NCBI GenBank assembly: GCA_035079385.1
Contig: JAVHKY010000068.1
Span: 186,001 to 250,000, forward strand
From: Aspidiotus rigidus
Lineage: Eukaryota > Arthropoda > Insecta > Hemiptera > Diaspididae
Length of the DNA stretch: 64,000 nucleotides
Reading direction: 5' to 3'
The position numbers and the translations under genes are program-made. Position 1 is the first letter of the stretch. Every line of letters begins with the position of its first letter. The notes below the pieces were generated by a model, which had not been told where the DNA came from, searched no databases, and was given only the letters and a program-made list of their open reading frames with translations. Of this stretch, positions 1-10,928 are shown in pieces.

Positions 1-2340
1 GTATTTTTTTTGTTTTCTGGCATGCGTTGTTCTTCAAAATTTCTAGATTAAAGTTAATTTCTCGGAGAAGGGGGAAATTTGAATTTTAGTAATTCCCATC
101 ACTATTTATTTTCAGTCATCTAGTATACTCCGTCTCGCCTCTTCACTTCCGGATATCTCTTTGAAGATACTCAATGGTGAATTTTTTAATGTTTTCAGGA
201 GAATTTACTGATAGAATTCAATCTATTGGAATTTGAGGATCGCTCACGTATGACCTGATGAGTCAAGTAATGCTGTACGAAACATACCGCGGCTGATAAC
301 ATTCATTAAAGTTGAGTTCTTCTGTTCACTCCTTCAGTCTGACGGATGCTATTGAAAGAATTGAATATAATCGTCTTTAAAGGTGGCATTGATTTTTCAA
401 AACGGAATCGCATTGTGAAATAAAGTTGTAGAATAACCATGATTGAGAATTGCTATCCAAAATAAATATTTTGAAGTGAGAAAAATTTTCTTCGTCGTTG
501 AAGAATATTGGCTAGGTCAGTCAGAGCAAGTTGTTGATTTGGATACATAAATGCAAGATGTTTCAAGTAATTTGATTTGTCCTTACATTTACCGAGAATA
601 TGAGTAAAACAAGTCCGCCCTCGAATTCTGTAATCAATCGAACCCTCAATAAGCGAGACTTAATGCGTATTGCCTTTATTCAACAAACTAGGATCTTGAC
701 AGTTCTCGTTAATTAGTTTTGCTCAATTTTTTCATCGTATTATCGACAAATTTTGCGGAGAAAAAAAGTAGAAAGGTTCACTGACCTCGTATTTACGAAA
801 ATCATTTTAGATTTGATGTTTCGTAACATAATTGTAAGATCAAGAAGAGGATCGAGGAACGTAAGTTTTCAGGTGAGGTTGAAAAGCTGAATTGATGAAA
901 AAAAGCCGGTCTTCTCCCACTCGGTCTATCCATCGCTTACTTGAAAGCTCGGAAGGATTTATCGCAATTGTATTTTCCTTTCAATAATCATTATTATTTT
1001 TAGTATTGCGATTTAGACGTGTGAAAAATTCGGTCTTTCTGTTGCTAAAAACTTTTACGTTTACGTAGCGTGTCTGCTATTTACTCGTGCACTATCAACC
1101 CATCTCAGTTATTGTGCGCCAATGAACGACGGGAACCGGTTCGTTGATTAGGAACAGAAATTCCCAGTTTAAATTCGTATGTATAGTGTACACTTGCACA
1201 GAAGCCGTGTGTCGGTATTAACGCGTAGCGGTTTAACCAGTAACAAATGGAAATGGGCTTCAAAGGTGTGCGCGGTCGAGGGGATATGCCGACTAGTTCA
1301 TGTGTTACGCGGTACCAGGTACGGCGGCTTCATCCAGCAACCATTGAGGTCGGCTCCTCTCGTCTCTCGCTAATGATTTCCTCACTCGAGTATTGCATAG
1401 TGTACGTTCGTACTTTGCTACTCGGTTCCGACGACGTCGACGTTTGCACACGTAGGCTCGTCCTGCGTCGAATGTCGATTCATTTTTCTTCTCGCAAAAG
1501 AGTTGAATTGTACCGAGTACATCATCGTTCTCAAAATAGTACCCAATCTATCCATCTGTGGAGACGGAAAAATTGATTTTTTGAAAGTCATAAATCCTCT
1601 ATTCTGGCATGTTGAAGTAATACTGTCTGTGATAACAAAAAAATTATAGCTTACATCGTCCCGAAAAATCATTGTTCATAAAAAAACGTAATTATTGTAA
1701 TGCATACTCAAAAATCTATCTTCTTCTGTCGAAGCAGAAGGCCTTCTAGTCAATAAAAATCGAAGCCGTAATAATTTCAATACAGTTCAGATTGTTACAA
1801 AAAAATTTATGATTTATTTGACGTACGTAGATTTACCGGTGTAAAACGTAATAGAAATAGTTCTTGTATTTCAAGGTGGCGTACCAGTCTTCTTTCAACC
1901 GACCGAGTGACGATTGCGATACAATTAGTGCTCAACTGTGGCTCAACTATTAACCGGCAGGTAATCGAATGAATTACCGGTACCCGACTAATCATTAGTT
2001 TGACCCTCTGTAAGATGTATTGCTACGTGAGGTACATACATTTGCCTACTCGAAACATTGAAGGAACAGTGCTCTTTAAGTTGCTTACACGCAGAAAACT
2101 GATTAAATACGAATCATAGGTGTGTTTAACAAATTCGTCTATTCCGTGAAACGAGGAGACGTTGCCTTACCATTTTTGCAGGCCCAAATATTTGAGTCTG
2201 CAGTTCGAAGCTAATTTTCATCGTTTCCTTTACCATTAAAAAAATAGAAATTCAATCAGAAACAGCGAAAACGAACGTAAGTATTGCAAAAATAAAGTAA
2301 AAACGATTTTGAAAACCATCCTTGACTTCAGAACAAGAGT
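1..2340. other. No recognisable gene
   Basis: I see no supportable coding exon. The short open frames at 1179-1672 have no domain, signal peptide or splice context. The stretch at about 1090-1520 is richer in CpG than its surroundings and could be a promoter or 5' exon, but nothing in the sequence confirms it. Confidence 0.4.
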
Positions 2341-3070
2341 TGGATTAAAAGAAGAAGGGAATTACTCAAGAAGAGTAATCGCCCGATACAAAAAAAAAAC
2401 GCAAAAACACCTGATCAGCCACTGACCTTTTTCGGTTGAACAGCCAGGTTTGGAGAGGACAGTATGCGAGCACGGGTTAATCCTTACGAAGGCTGATAAG
2501 GGTAATGCCGTTGTAGTTATGGAGAAGTTCTCTTACGCCTCCAAAATTTACGACGTGCTCAGCCAGTGTGAGGTCAGGAAGAACTCCCTCTTTTGTTTTC
2601 CCACATTCGTGAAAGAGGCCTGAAATGTTACTAATGTTATCATCAAGAAACCTTTGGAACCTAATCCAGTGCCTCCCCTCCTGTATGGGTCATCTAAAGT
2701 ACATAAAGAGGGCAACCTAATGCGGCTGGTTCTTCCATTTGTTTCCTCTCCAACTTACCCTTTCGCCGAAGTCCTAGATCGTTGGTTCAAATCACGTGTG
2801 GAGTTTGAGTCTCCCTATTCAGTTAAGAACTCTGGTGCCCTCGCGGAAAAGTTGAAGGATGTGAGTCTGCCGCCGGGTTCGATCTCATGCTCCTTTGATA
2901 TTCCCCAACATCCCTAAAGCAACCGCTATCCAACGTGTGGTTGACTTGCTCGTCTCTTCTTGTGTTCCTCATGAGGAATTGAGAAAAAACGTTTGTTGGT
3001 CTCGAAATTTTTGTAAGTTTGACGGAAAATTTTTCGAGTTCTCAGAGGAGGTGATGATCCTTATTGGCTG
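2341..3070 (+). pseudogene. Penelope-like element fragment, reverse transcriptase N-terminal part
   Basis: Broken copy of a Penelope-like retroelement (PLE), which would copy its own RNA with a reverse transcriptase. Around 2476-2540 the frame reads a typical PLE block, ADKGNAVVVMEK. From 2654 it continues with the finger region: LYGSSKVHKEGN, then SPTYPFAEVLDRWF, SPYSVKNS and the strand leading to motif A, SCSFDI. Stops and a frame change break it at 2622 and near 2910, and RT-like sequence resumes in another frame until about 3068. Homology then stops. The left edge (2341-2460) resembles the terminal region of the other PLE copies here, with a GAATTACTCAAGAAGAGTAA-type block. It is a dead fragment with no complete frame. 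Confidence 0.8.
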
Positions 3071-3279
3071 GACGTATGTACATGTTTTATGTAGTGAACT
3101 AGACCGCGACAATAGGACGTATATGTACGTTTCTACACTAGTTTGGTCTACGCTGTTGCCCGTATATAAACGTTTATGTATTTTTTTGGTCTTTTTCTCT
3201 CGACGTATATTTACGGACACTATTCCGAGAAACATACGTGAAAAGTGTGGCCGTCAAAGGGTTAACGAATTTTGAGAAA

Positions 3280-4200
3280 TCAAAAAGAGGGTGCTCCTTG
3301 ACCACATTGGCCAAGCACATCGTAAACCTTAGAGACGTAGGAAGCCTTGTCCATAACTACGACACAATTCCCTTTGTCAGCTTTGATAATAACTAACCTT
3401 TCCTCCCTAATCTTCCTCCTCAAACCTATGATCAATTCACTCCCTGCATCGCTTATGCAAGGGAGGGGGGTATTAAGACCCATTTCGGCACATTTTTTCT
3501 GGGTAATTACACCATCAGGGCCGATTTCCAGGCCACAACGTTTGCTGAAGTCTCCTGATTTTTTAGAGGCGGGAGCCCGAATTTCAATCCCTTCTCCAAA
3601 AGTGTCAGCTCATCACGGTTAAACTCAGTTTTGCTGTGATTTATGACATGTGGCTGGAATTTTTGAGTGATACCATCGTCGCCACGATCTAATTCGCCAT
3701 CCCTAACCTTAGAGCTCAGAAGAGAGGTAAGTTTCCGATTTTTCCTTTCTTTTAATTTCAGCTCAAAGTCGCGACAAACATCATTTATGGAATGAATAAA
3801 TGGATCGAACTCACCATGATGGAGTAGACTAGAGAGCCGAGAGTGTATTAGGAGGTTAGGCCTAGTAGTTACATTGAGTAAACCATACCACCTCCTCAAC
3901 TCAGTACGAATCCATTTCTTTGTCATGAAAGTTTCCAACTTCTTAGTTGTTGAATCACTATCGGAATAAAAACGGAATATCACAAAATTTGGCTTGAAAT
4001 CGAACTGGAGGCATTTACGAAGGAACCAAATATGAGACGAATAAGAAACACGTTGGGTTTGGAACTTTCTGAACAAAAACGTTAAATATGGCGTATCAAC
4101 ACCATTAATAGAATCAATTCGTTTTTCAATTTTACGGTTGTCCATTATGAAGAAGTATACTCACGAAGAGTAAAGAAAGAAATACAAAAACCGCAATAAA
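3280..4200 (-). pseudogene. Penelope-like element fragment, N-terminal region, inverted
   Basis: Second PLE fragment, in the opposite orientation to its neighbours. One frame (4145 down to 3507) gives about 212 residues of the region upstream of the RT, with the family-like stretch FNRDELTLLEKGLKFGLPP. After a frame change near 3490-3507 it resumes with ELIIGLRRKIREERLVIIKA and then ADKGNCVVVMDKASYVSKVY, the same block as in the plus-strand copy at 2476. The fragment ends near 3280, before the catalytic RT motifs. Its outer part (4145-4260) merges with PLE terminal sequence that is also seen near 21.1 and 21.9 kb. Confidence 0.75.
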
Positions 4201-4696
4201 ATTAAACTACCGAGCGCTTTCGGCTAAACAGCCATTCTTGAGGTATAGAAAGCGACTGAGTCCAACACCAACAAGAACGAGTGACAACGAAGAGGAGGTC
4301 ATCTCCCCCACCTACTCCCTCGCCAAGTCCCTGGATACATGGTTCAAAGCTCGTGTGGAGGTGGAGTCTCCCTATTCAGTTAAGAATTCGAGTGCCCTGG
4401 CTGAAAAATTGAAGGACACATACCTTCCTCCAGGTTGAATTTTATGCTCGTTTGATGTCGTTGGGCTTTTTCCCAACATCTCTAAGGCTACCACTATGCA
4501 ACAAATTGCTTGTCAAATTTGGTACTCCTCATAACGAATTTGGCGAATTTTTCGACCTGTTGAACGCCTTTTGGTAACCTAATTTTTGCAAGTTTGATGG
4601 TAAATATTTTGAGTTCCCTGAGGAGGTAGGGATCCCTATTGGTTCCCTCTTGGGTTCTCTCATCTCGAAGGTTTTTATGTCCAAATTTGAGCTTGA

Positions 4697-4704
4697 CCTG
4701 TTTT
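4697..4704. repeat. Target site duplication of hAT, left copy
   Basis: CCTGTTTT directly before the element. An identical copy lies at 5945-5952. Eight bases is the normal duplication length for hAT transposases. Confidence 0.9.
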
Positions 4705-5944
4705 CAGGCCCGTAGCCAAGGGGGGGCAAGGGGGCCTCAGCCCCCCCCCTAGACAAATTACAATCCTAATGAAAAAAGAATCAGTACTACAAAAGAAGCT
4801 CGATACAAAAAAAAGTGTGGAAAGAATTAATTTTGATGGACTCGTTTTTGTTTGTGCCTCCTCAAAAAAATTTTTGGAATTTTACATCCAGCTGACAAAA
4901 TTTTACAAAGTAGAGATATATCCTTATGGCAAGGTAAAGAAGTGATGGGCTCTGTAATGAATGTGCTGAAAGATATGAGAGAGAACAAAAACGATACAGA
5001 GTTTGAAACAGTGCTTCTCCAATACCAAGCATTTGAGCGTAATAGGGAGAAAGAACAAGAAGTACGGGAAGCAGAAAATAAGCCGAAAAGAAAACGTCGC
5101 CTCAATACAAAGTTCAAAGACTTTCATGTTCTTGAATTTGTAAATGAACCTGACGAAGATGACGAGACGGATATTGTGAATGAGGAAATGGCAGGTGTTT
5201 CAAGATTAAAATGGAAACGGATTTACACGGAAATTTTAGATAATATTCTAGCGGATCTGACTTCTAGATTTTCAAATAATGAACACCTACTCGATGCTTT
5301 GGAAGCCGCGGAAAATTTGAGTCCCAATTTGCAAGATTATGAATATTTAAAAAAAATTGGTGTTGAAATACCATCACTCGAATAGATATTTGTGGCGCGG
5401 AATTATGTTGAGAAAAAAAGGGGTGAGCTTTGTGAGGCTCCTGTAGGAGCAACGATGAAAAGCGGGCGCGCAATCTCATTGCTATATGGCGTGCGAGAGG
5501 CCTTTCAAAATGTGTACGCTTTATTAGCTGTGTGTGACACATTTGGATGCAGCACCGCAATTTGTGAAAATTCGTTTTCCTCTCTGACCCAAATTGATCG
5601 ATCAACCACAACGGCAATGCATGACAACAAGGAGAATGTTGAATTTAACCTTGTTGTCATGTGAAAAAAAAATACTGAAAAGTTTGGAGAAATCCACATT
5701 CCTCCGTAAATTCCATCACAATAGGAGAATTCAGTTATTTTAAAATTAATTTTCTCAGTAAGAGTCTTTTCATTTTAATTACGTCATTGTTCTTCAATCG
5801 ATTGTGTATTTGAGAACTTTTTATTATACTTTTTATCTCAGTGTTGTATTTGTGCACTCGCCTTGATTATCATTTGACAAAAAATTTTGGCCCCCCTAAC
5901 TTTCATGGAGCCCCCGCTACAAATGGTCTCTGGCTACGGGCCTG
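4705..5944 (+). mobile_element. hAT superfamily DNA transposon, internally deleted
   Basis: A 1240-bp element. It begins CAGGCCCGTAGCCAAGG and ends with the near-inverse CTCTGGCTACGGGCCTG, followed by G/C-run sequence at both subterminal ends. It is flanked by identical 8-bp duplications (CCTGTTTT) and inserted into a Penelope-like RT frame. Inside is only the C-terminal part of a transposase, so it could move only with help from another copy. The intact TSD and matching ends imply a fairly recent insertion. Confidence 0.92.
4852..5664 (+). pseudogene. hAT transposase C-terminal remnant (ZMYM1/52K-repressor-like type)
   Basis: Two open stretches in the same frame (4852-5382 and 5386-5661) are separated by a single TAG at 5383-5385. 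Together they give about 269 codons, against 600 or more in intact transposases of this type, so the DNA-binding part and the N-terminal catalytic acids are gone. The end holds the hAT dimerisation region: LLAVCDTFGCSTAICENSFS followed by SLTQIDR, matching the usual STA-ERSFS-L pattern with changes. The first part is charged and probably helical. The frame stays open apart from the one TAG, so decay is mild. Confidence 0.75.
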
Positions 5945-6689
5945 CCTGTTTTCTTCTGGCCAGGAATTTTTGAATCACGTTTTCTATTGGCATAGGTACG
6001 TGGATGACATATTGTGCGCGTGGACCGGTCCTGCGGAGCTCCTTAGTGAGTTTCTCGCTTATTTAAATAGCGTATACAATACCCTTCCATCAAATTTACT
6101 CTGGAAGTTGGTGGTTCCTCGATAAATTTTCTGGACTTAACCATACCTGTCATTGACGATGTCCACAAATTCGGTATTTACCGGAAAAGTACTTCGACCG
6201 ACATTGCCATCCACGGGTCGTCTTTTGTACCTTTTGCCCATAAATTAGCTGCATTTAATAGCTTAATCTATCGCCCACTCAACTCCCTCTGAGTGAAGTT
6301 GCTTTCCAAAACGAACTTGTGACGATAATTCATTTGGCTAGAAGGAATCAGGTCAAGGTGGACATTGACCTTATGGTCCGTAAGAGACTCACAAGAAAAT
6401 GTCTCGATTCTATAACCTCCCTCCCCCGTGAACTGCACCTTGATAGGCGAAAACGGTGGATTAGGCCTCCGTTTCTAGAGGAGGTTTTCTTCGGATTTGA
6501 GCCGGGTCCTCCGTCCTTTCGGTTTTCGGCCGACGTTTTATAGTACCAATACTGTTAAGAGACTTCTGGTCAAATTAAAAGATCCGATACTGATGGCCGA
6601 GAGGGGGGTGATTATAGGGTGGCCTGTGGTTATTGCCCTAGTGTTTACACAGGTGTAACTAGCCGTCAACTCCAAATTACCTCACCAGA

Positions 6690-7060
6690 GTGAATCAAGT
6701 CAACGTTTACGTTGACCTTATGGTTCGAAAAAGGCTTACAAGGAAGTACCTCAATTTCACAACCTCCCTCCCCCTGGAATCACACCAAGATAATAGGAAA
6801 CAGTGGATTCGGCTCCTGTTTTGGGACATGTTTTTTCACAGTTGGGGCGCGTTCTCCGTTCCTTTGGTTTTCGGGTAGCTTTCAACAATCCTAATACAGT
6901 TAAGAGTTTATTTGTCAAATTAAAGGATCCTATCCCTGTGGCTGAGAAAGGGGGAGTCTATAAGTTGGTTTGTAGAGAATACCCTGGAGTTTATATAGGG
7001 ATGACTGGTCACCATCGCCGATTCCAAATTAGAGTGGCTGAATATAAAAAGGCGTGAGAC
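6690..7060 (+). pseudogene. Penelope-like element GIY-YIG endonuclease fragment
   Basis: The 3' part of a PLE. The run VRKRLTRKYLNFTTSLPLES repeats, in diverged form, the stretch just upstream at 6376-6430, so two PLE 3' pieces sit in tandem. From about 6890 comes the linker FNNPNTVKSLFVKLKDPIPV and then the endonuclease core VYKLVCREYPGVYIGMTG, in which the GIY and YIG tyrosines are recognisable, followed by FQIRVAEYKKA. The domain normally nicks target DNA for element insertion. The frame ends at 7057, so the domain's C-terminal half is missing. Confidence 0.78.
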
Positions 7061-7490
7061 TGAGACTACTCGACCTGGAGAAACTGTCACAAAAAACCGT
7101 CAAGGTTTTTCGCCACCTTAATGACCTTGACCTATTTCAGGGACTTGGCTTACGTACCAGGCCTAAAATACAGTATACTAGTACAACCATCCTGTCCCAT
7201 AAACTAGGCTTTCCCTACACTAGAGCCAGTGGCGTGGATACGATTTTGCAATGGGAGAGAGGATATTCTTTACCAGGTGGAGCTATCATCAAAAAAATGG
7301 GAAAAAATTCTCTTCATGATTAAAGAATTGCGAGAGATAGTAAAAAAAAAACAATGGGAGGAATATGTCCCCCATATCCCCCTTGAGCTGACATACAGCA
7401 TGCTAGACTTTACTTTTGGTATTTGGCAAAATTTCGACCTCTGCTACTTTATAAGTTGGCCAGTGATACACTAGGCTAAACTTGGTTCAG
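7061..7490. other. Non-coding repeat-derived stretch
   Basis: No gene is recognised. It contains GTATACTAG/AGGCCTA-type words (7138-7220) shared with many places at 13.6-17.9 kb, and a GTGGATACGATTTTGCAATG block (from 7233) that recurs in diverged form near 49465. Confidence 0.4.
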
Positions 7491-7499
7491 CTACTCAGC

Positions 7500-7730
7500 C
7501 CAGGGCCATAGACAGAGAAGAACCCGTCCAAATTGGGTCCTCCATAGACCTCCACAATTGGATAACTCAACGGAACAATCTAGCGCAAATATGGAACCCA
7601 CTCCAACCGAAAATTCGATCCGAGGATGGGGATATGGACCTGAAACTTGGACTTTTTTTGGATGACGGGCTTTTACTTTGTCTCGTGAAATCATAACTTC
7701 CAATTAATTCACGTGAAACAAAGAAAATGG
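7500..7730. repeat. Direct repeat of about 225 bp, copy 1
   Basis: Sequence from the block CCAAATTGGGTCCT through GGGATATGGACCTGAAACTT to AAATCATAACTTCCAA recurs in the same orientation at about 8115-8335 with many substitutions. A shorter relative of its end occurs at 14625-14660. The function is unknown. The two copies flank the MULE fragment at 7880-8060. Confidence 0.7.
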
Positions 7731-7869
7731 AGGATATAATCGCCCGCAAAGAGAAATAGAAATTCCCGTCAAAAAATTGGTTCAAAATAATGCATCACAT
7801 AACTAGATAAAAACAATTACCACAAAAAAACTGCACAAGTCATTTATATTTTTGGGCACAGCATAATGA

Positions 7870-8070
7870 ATGATGAAACCACATTTATCACATAGGCGTT
7901 CAGTCAAGGAATTTGTTGATTATCTCAAAGAACAGTGGGTGAAGAAATATCCATACTGGTTTGAGAGGGCGGCAGTTGCCTACCCCTCAACAAACAATGG
8001 ATCGGAGTCTACTAATGCGGTGCTAAAACGTGATTACACCTCGCGATCGGCTGCACAAGGGTACCAGAAC
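7870..8070 (+). pseudogene. MULE (Mutator-like) transposase fragment
   Basis: The frame reads VKEFVDYLKEQWVKKYPYWF and then PSTNNGSESTNAVLKRDYTS. This matches the conserved C-terminal region of Mutator-like transposases, in which a W...WYEG...PSTNNGIES-NA-IK-H block precedes the SWIM zinc finger. A closer version of the same block lies in this window at 25242-25400. Catalytic residues and the SWIM finger are absent, and the sequence becomes unrelated after about 8065. Confidence 0.6.
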
Positions 8071-8114
8071 GAAGGTACCATAAACGATTCCATCCATCTT
8101 TATCCCAAAAATCC

Positions 8115-8335
8115 ACAAACCGTTCAAATTGGGTCCTGCATGGGCATCCACAATCGGAAAACTTAGCAACGGAACAATCCAGCGCAAACGTGGAACCCAC
8201 TACATTCAAAAATTCGATCCAGGAATAGGGATATGGACCTGAAACTTAGACATGTTTTTGGACGGCCGGCCGGCTTTTGCATTGTCTCGTCAAATCATAA
8301 CTTCCAACTCAACGACGCGAGAAAGAGGAAACGAA
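8115..8335. repeat. Direct repeat of about 225 bp, copy 2
   Basis: Partner of 7500-7730, in the same orientation. It ends just before the segment that contains the first DPBB gene. Confidence 0.7.
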
Positions 8336-8476
8336 TTAAACAGTAGACGCGTAGTTGAGAATGCTTATTAATATGTCAGTAAAAAATCACAAATTCTCAT
8401 TAACAATTTTGTTTTAGAGTTCATAATATAACATCACATACATAGATTTCAACTTTGGTCGAGACGAAGACGTGTT

Positions 8477-8839
8477 CTACGGAATAATAGCCCAATATAC
8501 CACGGTCTTTCCAACACTCAATGGTTGGTAACTTTCAGAACACACTGGAGACAAAACAATGTCTTTATCGGAGCAACTTTCACACTTGTCGACTAGTTTT
8601 GCGTAGATTTGAGGTCCTGAACCAGAATAAATGACGACTTTTCTGCCACATAATGGATCGTTGTTAGGATTTGGGGTTGTGAACCACGAGGGACCAATCC
8701 CGCAAACATAGTCGGAATCCTTGTAAGATTGTCCGCACGCGGTCATGTCAAAATGGGCCCATGTGGCATTGCCTAACCCTCCAAGAGCGCCCGTAAGTAA
8801 GCCTAAAACGATTGCGCATAACACAAGTACGGAATTCAT
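8477..8839 (-). CDS. Secreted barwin/expansin-like double-psi beta-barrel protein, copy 1
   Basis: A single-exon gene for 120 residues. I chose the second in-frame Met (MNSVLVLCAIVLGLLTGALG), which gives a clean signal peptide; the upstream Met at 8881 would add 14 residues in front of it. The mature part is one DPBB domain of the fungal barwin/EG45/RlpA-like kind: GNATWAH at its start, ACG, SDYVCGIGPSWFTTPNPNND, PLCGRK, VDKCESC with the conserved Asp, then KDIVLSP. Six cysteines are suited to three disulfides. Such proteins are extracellular; relatives bind or loosen polysaccharides, inhibit proteases or act as elicitors, and I cannot say which applies here. It is one of two tandem copies; the other is at 15869. 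A TATA-like TATATAA lies about 100 bp upstream of the ATG at 8939-8945. The domain style is unusual for an animal. Confidence 0.85.
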   Translation of the reverse strand: MNSVLVLCAIVLGLLTGALGGLGNATWAHFDMTACGQSYKDSDYVCGIGPSWFTTPNPNNDPLCGRKVVIYSGSGPQIYAKLVDKCESCSDKDIVLSPVCSESYQPLSVGKTVVYWAIIP

Positions 8840-8935
8840 GCTGATTTTTCGATGATATTGAAGAAAGACAATATTGTACAAATAAATATGTTATGCCAAA
8901 ATATGCACTAGCCCAGTCGGTAACCTATAAGTAAG

Positions 8936-8948
8936 TGTTTATATACCT
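8936..8948 (-). promoter_or_regulatory. TATA-box candidate of DPBB copy 1
   Basis: On the minus strand this reads GGTATATAAACAC, about 100 bp upstream of the chosen ATG. The same word occurs at the matching place upstream of copy 2 (16349-16361), as does a TTTATGCCAAAAT-like block between TATA and ATG. Confidence 0.55.
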
Positions 8949-9290
8949 TTTTCTACTACCTTTATAGAATGAAACAAGTGTAATTTTACAAATATAACGT
9001 CATGTTAAAATTATCTCTTCTTGTAGTTTACTTCTTTTTTTTTTTCATACTTAGTAGCTTATACACGTAGGTACCGTATAACATGTAACAAAAAATATTG
9101 CGTATAATTTCATGAAAAATGTAAGGTGTGATCTGACAATTGACGTGTACATTGTTTCAACTTCCTGTCTGAAAGTAAGACTTGTAAGAGAAAGAAAAAG
9201 AAAAAATACAAATGATTTTATCTTGTTTGAAAAGTATTGAATATGGATTGTAGGTATATACATTGTCTTATCAAAGTATTGATATGTACT

Positions 9291-10720
9291 TATACTCTCG
9301 ATTTTTGAACCCGACCGACGATGGAAACCGCGAGATCATCATAGAGAAAATAGTAAATTTGTAAATCAGAATAGACTTAGGTTAGGAAAAAAATACAAAT
9401 TCCCATCTACACTGACATTTTAGAGTCTGTACGAAATCACACATAACGCCTACATAAAGTTCAACTTGATGGAGACAAAAATAATATGAGTAGTACACGA
9501 CTTTTCTTCTGACAATTTGAGACTCAATAAGAGAACCACTATTAATCATTAGACTAAATAATAATCACCTACCAATCGAGCCAGATATTTGTAGAATGAA
9601 CAATAAAACTCAGTTTATTGAGTCAATCACTACATCAATTGATATAAGACTAATGAAGGTCGAGGCCTAGTATAAGTCTAATATACAATTGGTGTACAAG
9701 CAGTACAAAATACAGCATGGAACAGAAGACGGGAGGGTGGGACAAGTAGGAAATCTTCGAAATGGGTCCAGAATACCAGTTGAAAATTTTTGAAAGCCAT
9801 CAATGGAAGAGGGGTAGCAAATTCAGAAATTTTCAAGGTAGGTGTGGGGTTCAGCTAACGACAAGTCAACTGTAAACCACTATTAATTATATATACGTAA
9901 GAATCGGTTGATCGTTTATCTTTACGTATTAACGCATTCCGGTTTGTCAATCTCAACTCAAAATAGAGAAAGCAACTGACACTCGGCTATCATTTTAAAT
10001 TTCCTTATAAGAACTTGAACTACTTAGTACTTTATCTGCGAGTGCCAGCGTGCAAGAACATGCAAGGAAAATGTTTTTCCGGCCACAGTTATTCTTATGG
10101 TCAGGTATATCTGCTGGCATGTACAGTATTTTAATGGATGTTACATTTAATCTGTTTAACAAATTGTCTATATCTACAAATATGAAGTGTATTGGAGTCC
10201 CTTTAATTCAATGACTTCGAACATTTTATTCTATGAAAAATGAAGACAAAACGAGCGGTGGTGTTTAAAGCAAAGAAAAGAAGAACGACTAATTAAAAGG
10301 ACGGGTCAAGCAGGAGGTCAGCGGCTCATTACTTAAGAAATGGAAAAGCGAAAATTGCTCAGAATTAGCTAGATGAATGGTCGGGGCTACAACAGTTTTT
10401 TCTGCGGTCTTTGCAAATTTATATTTCGTTTATTCTCATTTAAATATGATCAAGAATTGTATTAACTCAATTGGAAACGCGTTGAGGAATTACTATCAAT
10501 TAATCCTCGAAAAAATTGTAGATGCCCATCTTCAGATATGCGACTATAACTTGTAAAAATCCATCCAGTAGTTTTGGAGGAGGTCCGTGTACAAAAATTT
10601 TTACTTAAGCCTCAAGGGCCTCTGGAGCGTCGAGAAAGTTAAATGATTCCTCCCCCCCGTCAATCTTGCTACAGATGTGATACCTCACTTTTCGAGCTAG
10701 AAAAGTTGGGTTAAAAAAAA
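9291..10720. other. No recognisable gene
   Basis: AT-rich intergenic DNA. A motif at 10545-10600 (reverse strand ACTACTGGATGGATTTTTAC) resembles one at 26530-26560 and is typical of dispersed non-autonomous repeats, but its family is unclear. Confidence 0.4.
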
Positions 10721-10904
10721 AATACACACGACTTTTCACCTCTACCTACAATCAAGTTTTTTGCTCAAACGTTAACTCTAAAACTCCTATTTATTCAATG
10801 AATCGTTTTCTCAATAAGATACACACATCCTCACCATCTCTTACCTCACTAATTCATTCTTGATCATCTCCGATTCTCAAGCATCTTTTAATGTTGGTTA
10901 TTGT

Positions 10905-10928
10905 AGACTCACACACACACACACACAC
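10905..10928. repeat. (CA)n microsatellite
   Basis: A pure CA run at the left edge of the LINE-bearing insertion. It blurs the exact insertion point. Confidence 0.85.

Larger units (their letters stand above)
4201..6680 (+). pseudogene. Penelope-like element split by a hAT insertion
   Basis: Decayed PLE reverse transcriptase in two halves. The left half (4290-4704) reads SPTYSLAKSLDTWFKARVEV, SPYSVKNSSALAEKLKD, a stop, then the motif A region CSFDVVGLFPNIS. The right half (5953-6125) continues with NHVFYWHRYVDDILC, carrying the catalytic YVDD box, and then decays through further stops into the region before the endonuclease, ending around 6540-6680. The hAT element at 4705-5944 interrupts it cleanly, and the 8-bp duplication CCTGTTTT shows that the PLE was there first. 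Several stops and frame changes mean that it is inactive. Confidence 0.8.
8340..9290 (-). repeat. Segmental duplication unit A (contains DPBB copy 1)
   Basis: The gene and flanks on both sides match 15700-16720 in the same orientation. The 3' flank shares GTTTTGTTTTAGAGT and AACATCACAT; the 5' flank shares the TATA region, GAATGAAAC and CAAATGATTTTATCTTG. Divergence is substantial, so the tandem duplication is not recent. Confidence 0.75.

Noticed and set aside
253..288. Hammerhead-ribozyme-like words CTGATGAG ... CGAAAC
   Set aside because: The two core boxes are correctly ordered, and GTATG/CATAC could pair outside them, but stem II pairs badly and there is no room for a stem I hairpin with a UH cleavage site. 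Probably chance.
1179..1672. Overlapping open frames near the left edge
   Set aside because: No domain, no conserved codon pattern, and frames are present on both strands, as expected of a CpG-richer stretch.
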